Below, piece after piece: positions 60,846 through 64,000 of a stretch of DNA of 64,000 nt; position 1 is the stretch's first letter, and each line of letters opens with the position of its first letter. The notes under the pieces are model-generated. The model saw nothing but the letters and a program-made list of their open reading frames with translations. It was not told the origin of the DNA and made no database searches. A program made the position numbers and the translations under genes. This stretch comes from Bacillota bacterium. Lineage in GTDB: Bacteria > Bacillota > Dethiobacteria > DTU022 > UBA8154. The stretch is taken from contig JAAYFF010000034.1 of the NCBI GenBank assembly GCA_012728375.1, forward strand, positions 1 to 64,000. The letters run 5' to 3'.

Positions 60846-61496
60846 TTATTTTAAAATTTGGACATTAACGTTATCAGCGGAAAGCTGAAGAAATGCAGCA
60901 AGGTGTTTTTCGATGGCCCTTTCTTCCAGCCTGTTTTCTGTCTTTTCTTTATCAGCGGAATTAGCCGGCAACAGCTCTTCTTTTTCGTCAGTTTGATGAA
61001 TCTTGATGCTTACTTTTTGCACTTTAACCGTTTCACTTCTTTCTTTTTCTTTATTTTCATGAACAATGGCAGAAAGCTTCTCCACTGTACCAAATTTTTC
61101 GCTTGAAGGGTTTTCATTTAAGGTTAAGTCAAGCTGGAGCAGTTTTTTATCGAATTTATCCGCCAGCTCATTTTCAAGCAGCTTAAAAATATTGCTGCGG
61201 TAGTTTTGCAAGGCCAGGGCCATGTTTTCTGCGCGCAATGCTTCTCCTTCCGCGAGAATCTTCTCCAGAGAACTGCTATCTGTCCCTGCTTCCGAAAAAA
61301 TAGTCTCCTCATCCCACAGAGGAGCCATGTGCATAATTTTTTGCAAGGGTGTCAGGACGGTAAAGATTAATAAAATACCTACTAAAACCCTAAGATAACG
61401 GCGAAAAATACCCTGGGGAAGGATCATTTCCAGAAGAACGGTGAGAAAAAGCAGGATAACGATGTAGCGAACAAGGCTGCTAATTAGATCGATCAT
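60846..61496 (-). CDS. spoIIIAF: Stage III sporulation protein AF
   Basis: 216 residues with two membrane segments near 9-25 and 35-52, then a polar region with charged helices and a C-terminal small ring-building-like domain (LAAFLQLSADNVNVQIL). Between spoIIIAE and spoIIIAG, 12 and 20 bp gaps. Confidence 0.92.
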   Translation of the reverse strand: MIDLISSLVRYIVILLFLTVLLEMILPQGIFRRYLRVLVGILLIFTVLTPLQKIMHMAPLWDEETIFSEAGTDSSSLEKILAEGEALRAENMALALQNYRSNIFKLLENELADKFDKKLLQLDLTLNENPSSEKFGTVEKLSAIVHENKEKERSETVKVQKVSIKIHQTDEKEELLPANSADKEKTENRLEERAIEKHLAAFLQLSADNVNVQILK

Positions 61497-61508
61497 CTTA
61501 GTCTCCTT

Positions 61509-62765
61509 TTAGCGAAGCATGACCGTTGCATTGCTGGCACCGATAATGATTGCCGTTCCGATAAAAAAAGCCAAGGCAACGGTAGCAACAGCAGCAAAAA
61601 TTAGTACCAGGCAATTGCTCATCGTTTGCAGCGCTTCTCCCAGTGCCGTTTCCCCCAGCGGTTGGATGAGGGCGCCTGAAAGTTTGTAGATTATTACCAG
61701 TGCCAGAAGCTTTAAGAGGGGAAAAACAATTATCATTGCCAGCATTACCAGGCCTGCAACGGTGGCGCTGTTTTTGATGAGCAAGGAATATCCCAGAACT
61801 GTTTCTACTGAATCGGCCAGCATTTTTCCTACCACAGGTATGAAGGTGCCTGTCATATACTTGGCTGTGCGCAGCGTCAGAGCATCTCCAATGCTTCCTG
61901 CAACTCCCTGCACAGCCGTAAGGCCTATAAAAAGCGTCAGCATCAGGCCGAGGGACCAAACGCAAATATCCTTAAAGATATCCGCCAGCCGGCTAACTTT
62001 AAAATGCGGAGAGAAATAGTTGGCCAGATAAAGAATCGTCGCAAAGAAAATAAGGGGGAAAATTGCGTTGCGGATCAGGGATGCCATCAAATTAACAGCA
62101 AAGATTATGAGGGGATGAAACAGACTGACCGAAGTTATATGCCCGAGAGAAGCCATCAGCGCCATTAACGTAGGGACCAGTGCCAGCATGAAATTCGCCA
62201 TTTTTTCAACAGCATTTTTCCCTGTTTCTGCGGCCAAAGTAAAGCTTCCCATAGCTATGCCGAGCAACACAAAAAAGACAATGATTTCCGTCAGCGAAGC
62301 AACTTCTTCGCTCCCAAAGGCTCCCTGAAGGTTTTTAAGCAGGGAAGCTGCCACAGCCAGCAAAAGGAGTTGCCCGAGTAAATGAATATTGGCCAATATC
62401 TCTGAAAATAAATACCTGATTAATCCTCCGGCAATTTCACCAAGACTGGGCAGTATGTTGCCTTTTTTGCCGTCCCAGATATTTTCTATGCTCCAGGAGG
62501 GTAAAAAATCCTTCATTTCTTCTTCAACTTCATCCCAGTATCTTTCGACCTGTTCCCATCCTGACGGCAAGTTGCCGCTGTTTTGATTGCTATTTCCCTG
62601 TTCAAGGGGATCTGCCGAAAGTGCTGCAACTGTTATTCTGCAAGCAGCAGAACAGCGTTTTTCTCCGTTTCCGAAAAAAATACAGGGACGGGGAAAGAAA
62701 ATAATAAAAATAATAATAATTAATAATGCAGGTTTTATCTTGTTTTTTCTTAATACGGCCGGCAC
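61509..62765 (-). CDS. spoIIIAE: Stage III sporulation protein AE
   Basis: Polytopic membrane protein of the channel export apparatus. 418 residues from GTG behind GGCGGAGGAG. Signal-like segment at 11-31, an outer region to about 120, then eight or so membrane segments with the conserved GVAGSIGDALTLRTAKYMTGTFIPVVG stretch near 275. Confidence 0.95.
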   Translation of the reverse strand: MPAVLRKNKIKPALLIIIIFIIFFPRPCIFFGNGEKRCSAACRITVAALSADPLEQGNSNQNSGNLPSGWEQVERYWDEVEEEMKDFLPSWSIENIWDGKKGNILPSLGEIAGGLIRYLFSEILANIHLLGQLLLLAVAASLLKNLQGAFGSEEVASLTEIIVFFVLLGIAMGSFTLAAETGKNAVEKMANFMLALVPTLMALMASLGHITSVSLFHPLIIFAVNLMASLIRNAIFPLIFFATILYLANYFSPHFKVSRLADIFKDICVWSLGLMLTLFIGLTAVQGVAGSIGDALTLRTAKYMTGTFIPVVGKMLADSVETVLGYSLLIKNSATVAGLVMLAMIIVFPLLKLLALVIIYKLSGALIQPLGETALGEALQTMSNCLVLIFAAVATVALAFFIGTAIIIGASNATVMLR

Positions 62766-62805
62766 TCCGGAACTCCTCCGCCTGGTTTTCCCCTTTTAAG
62801 TTTTA

Positions 62806-63192
62806 TCAGGGGATAAAATTAATAATTCCTTCCATTATGGAAACCAAAATGGGAATGGCCATGATAAGGATGATAATTTTTCCGGCAAACTCAATCTTTG
62901 CGGCTATATTTCCTTCCCCGGCATCGCGGCATACCTGTGCGCCAAATTCGGCCAGATAAGCCACGCCGATCACCCTTAGAAGAGTGCGCAAAAAAAGGGG
63001 ACTAACATTGGCTTCCAGGGCTATTTCAGTGATTAAATTAATGACCATTTTCAAATAGCCCAGAAGATACACGACAATAATGACACCAACCGCGATTGAC
63101 AGCAGTTGGCCGATGTCAGGACGGCTCTGGCGGATGAGGATAATAAAAATTGCCGCAACAATTGCAAAACCGACTACTTGAATGATTTCCAC
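62806..63192 (-). CDS. spoIIIAD: Stage III sporulation protein AD
   Basis: 128 residues, four membrane segments; conserved GVAYLAEFGAQVCRDAGE segment near 80. Resembles an export-apparatus subunit. 12 bp after spoIIIAC. Confidence 0.95.
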   Translation of the reverse strand: MEIIQVVGFAIVAAIFIILIRQSRPDIGQLLSIAVGVIIVVYLLGYLKMVINLITEIALEANVSPLFLRTLLRVIGVAYLAEFGAQVCRDAGEGNIAAKIEFAGKIIILIMAIPILVSIMEGIINFIP

Positions 63193-63204
63193 GAGATCAC
63201 CCGC

Positions 63205-63411
63205 TTAGAACAGGTTAAAGATGACCCGGATGCTGTCAAAGAGATCTCCCAGCAATCTTAAAACCAGAAGAAGAACGATCACAACTCCGACCAATGTCAG
63301 CATCTGAGCTTGTTCTTCTTTTCCCGCTTGTTTGAGGACAATGTTCAGAACAGAGATAAAAATGCCGATGCCTGCAATTTGAAAGAGAAGGTCTATGCGT
63401 AAAACGTCCAT
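63205..63411 (-). CDS. spoIIIAC: Stage III sporulation protein AC
   Basis: 68 residues with two membrane segments and the pattern IDLLFQIAGIGIFISVLNIVLKQAGKEEQAQMLTL in pieces; homologous to the first half of SpoIIIAD. Second gene of the run seen here. Confidence 0.95.
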   Translation of the reverse strand: MDVLRIDLLFQIAGIGIFISVLNIVLKQAGKEEQAQMLTLVGVVIVLLLVLRLLGDLFDSIRVIFNLF

Positions 63412-63462
63412 TTAAAATCCCCTTTTCCCATAAATTGTCTGCGGTGAAAGCTTGGCCTTTTT

Positions 63463-63984
63463 TTAAAAAAGAAAAAGCACTAAAGTAGTTCCTCCGATTA
63501 AACCAAGGTATTTCCATAACCTGTCATTTTTTTGACTTTCTGCGCGTGCCTCTTCCAGGGCCTGTCTCAACAGTTCTTGCATTAAGGAAATCTGCCTTCC
63601 CTGTCCTTCTTTATCCCCGTGCCCCCAGGCAGAGCCAAGCCTCTCCAATATTTCCATTTGTTCATTTTTTAGGGACAGCTCCGGCTTACTTTTTTCCAGA
63701 GCGGATCTCCAGCACTCCAAAGCGCTTAGACCTTTTCCCTGGCGTAAGAACGAAGAAAAGTCAAAAAAAAGGGTCCCCACGGGCTTATTAAGCTTTTTTC
63801 CGATAGCCTGAAAGGCCTGGGGCAGGGGTGTCAGGCCGTAATTAACCTCTGCCCTGAACATCTCCAGACCCAGAATAATTTCCTCCAGACAGCGCACCCG
63901 CCGCTGATATAAAGCACAAACCTGGCATCCCATTAAATAAGCTGCAAAAATAATTAAGGCTGCCCCGGCCAGTTTCAGATACAT
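63463..63984 (-). CDS. spoIIIAB: Stage III sporulation protein AB
   Basis: 173 residues with membrane segments at both ends (1-22 and 155-173) and a helical soluble middle related to type II secretion protein F. The conserved RVRCLEEIILGLEMFRAEVNYG lies near 30. spoIIIAA, the ATPase, should lie just past the right edge. Confidence 0.94.
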   Translation of the reverse strand: MYLKLAGAALIIFAAYLMGCQVCALYQRRVRCLEEIILGLEMFRAEVNYGLTPLPQAFQAIGKKLNKPVGTLFFDFSSFLRQGKGLSALECWRSALEKSKPELSLKNEQMEILERLGSAWGHGDKEGQGRQISLMQELLRQALEEARAESQKNDRLWKYLGLIGGTTLVLFLF

Positions 63985-64000
63985 GTTCTTTTATAATTCC

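Overview
The window is a 64 kb, almost single-stranded stretch of an endospore-forming, Gram-positive anaerobe, most likely a Clostridia of the Peptococcaceae/Desulfotomaculum kind. Reasons: a full set of sporulation genes (spo0A, spoIIA-sigF, spoIIIAB-AH, spoIVA, spoIVB, spoVAC-AF, spoIIM, spoIIP, spmAB, dacB, dacF, gerW/ytfJ), an IspH-ribosomal S1 fusion typical of Clostridia, the YIEGIA sporulation module, and a radical-forming 4-hydroxybutyryl-CoA dehydratase suited to fermentation. Every gene but one reads on the minus strand, so transcription runs from 64 kb down to 0; the exception is a lone HicB-type gene near 28.5 kb.

Layout in the direction of transcription: spoIIIAB-AH (64-59.6 kb, engulfment channel); a sigma-A unit asp23-amaP-DUF2273-nusB, then xseA-xseB-ispA (59.5-55.1 kb); an OLE RNA gene with its own promoter and its membrane partner oapA (55.1-53.9 kb); dxs-tlyA-nadK-recN (53.9-48.4 kb); spoIVB and spo0A (48.2-46 kb); a cell-envelope group steA-steB-GT2-GT4-DUF3866 (45.8-41.3 kb); spoIIM-xerD-deoB-pdp (41.2-37 kb); dacF-spoIIAA-AB-sigF (36.9-34 kb); dnaJ-like, a small membrane protein, dodecin and spoVAC-AD-AEb-AF (33.9-29 kb); the HicB island; a CCA-transferase-like protein, an M50 protease, trpS, scpA, scpB, DUF2953, gerW (28.2-23 kb); dacB-spmA-spmB-rluB (22.9-19.8 kb); two unknown proteins, cmk and ispH-rpsA (19.7-15.5 kb); DUF1614, spoIIP, YIEGIA and partners, a radical SAM protein, der, plsY, gpsA (15.4-7.5 kb); spoIVA; and at the left edge an HD-GYP protein, a metallohydrolase, sucCD and abfD, ending in a short tandem repeat.

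The most striking object is the approximately 570-nt noncoding RNA at 54518-55089, closed by a perfect 12-bp stem, driven by a near-consensus promoter and lying between ispA and the oapA membrane protein: the size, location and neighbours identify it as OLE RNA. Other things worth attention: consensus sigma-H promoters before spo0A (with an overlapping 0A box) and spoIIAA; a nucleotidyltransferase that has lost its catalytic DxD; a family of small inverted-repeat elements ending in CTGAGCAGTTAC; a phosphopentomutase gene that appears to lack an ATG/GTG/TTG start; and a gene order that matches the Mycobacterium tuberculosis Rv1694-Rv1713 block with sporulation genes set into it.

No tRNA, rRNA, CRISPR array, insertion sequence with transposase or replication origin was recognised.
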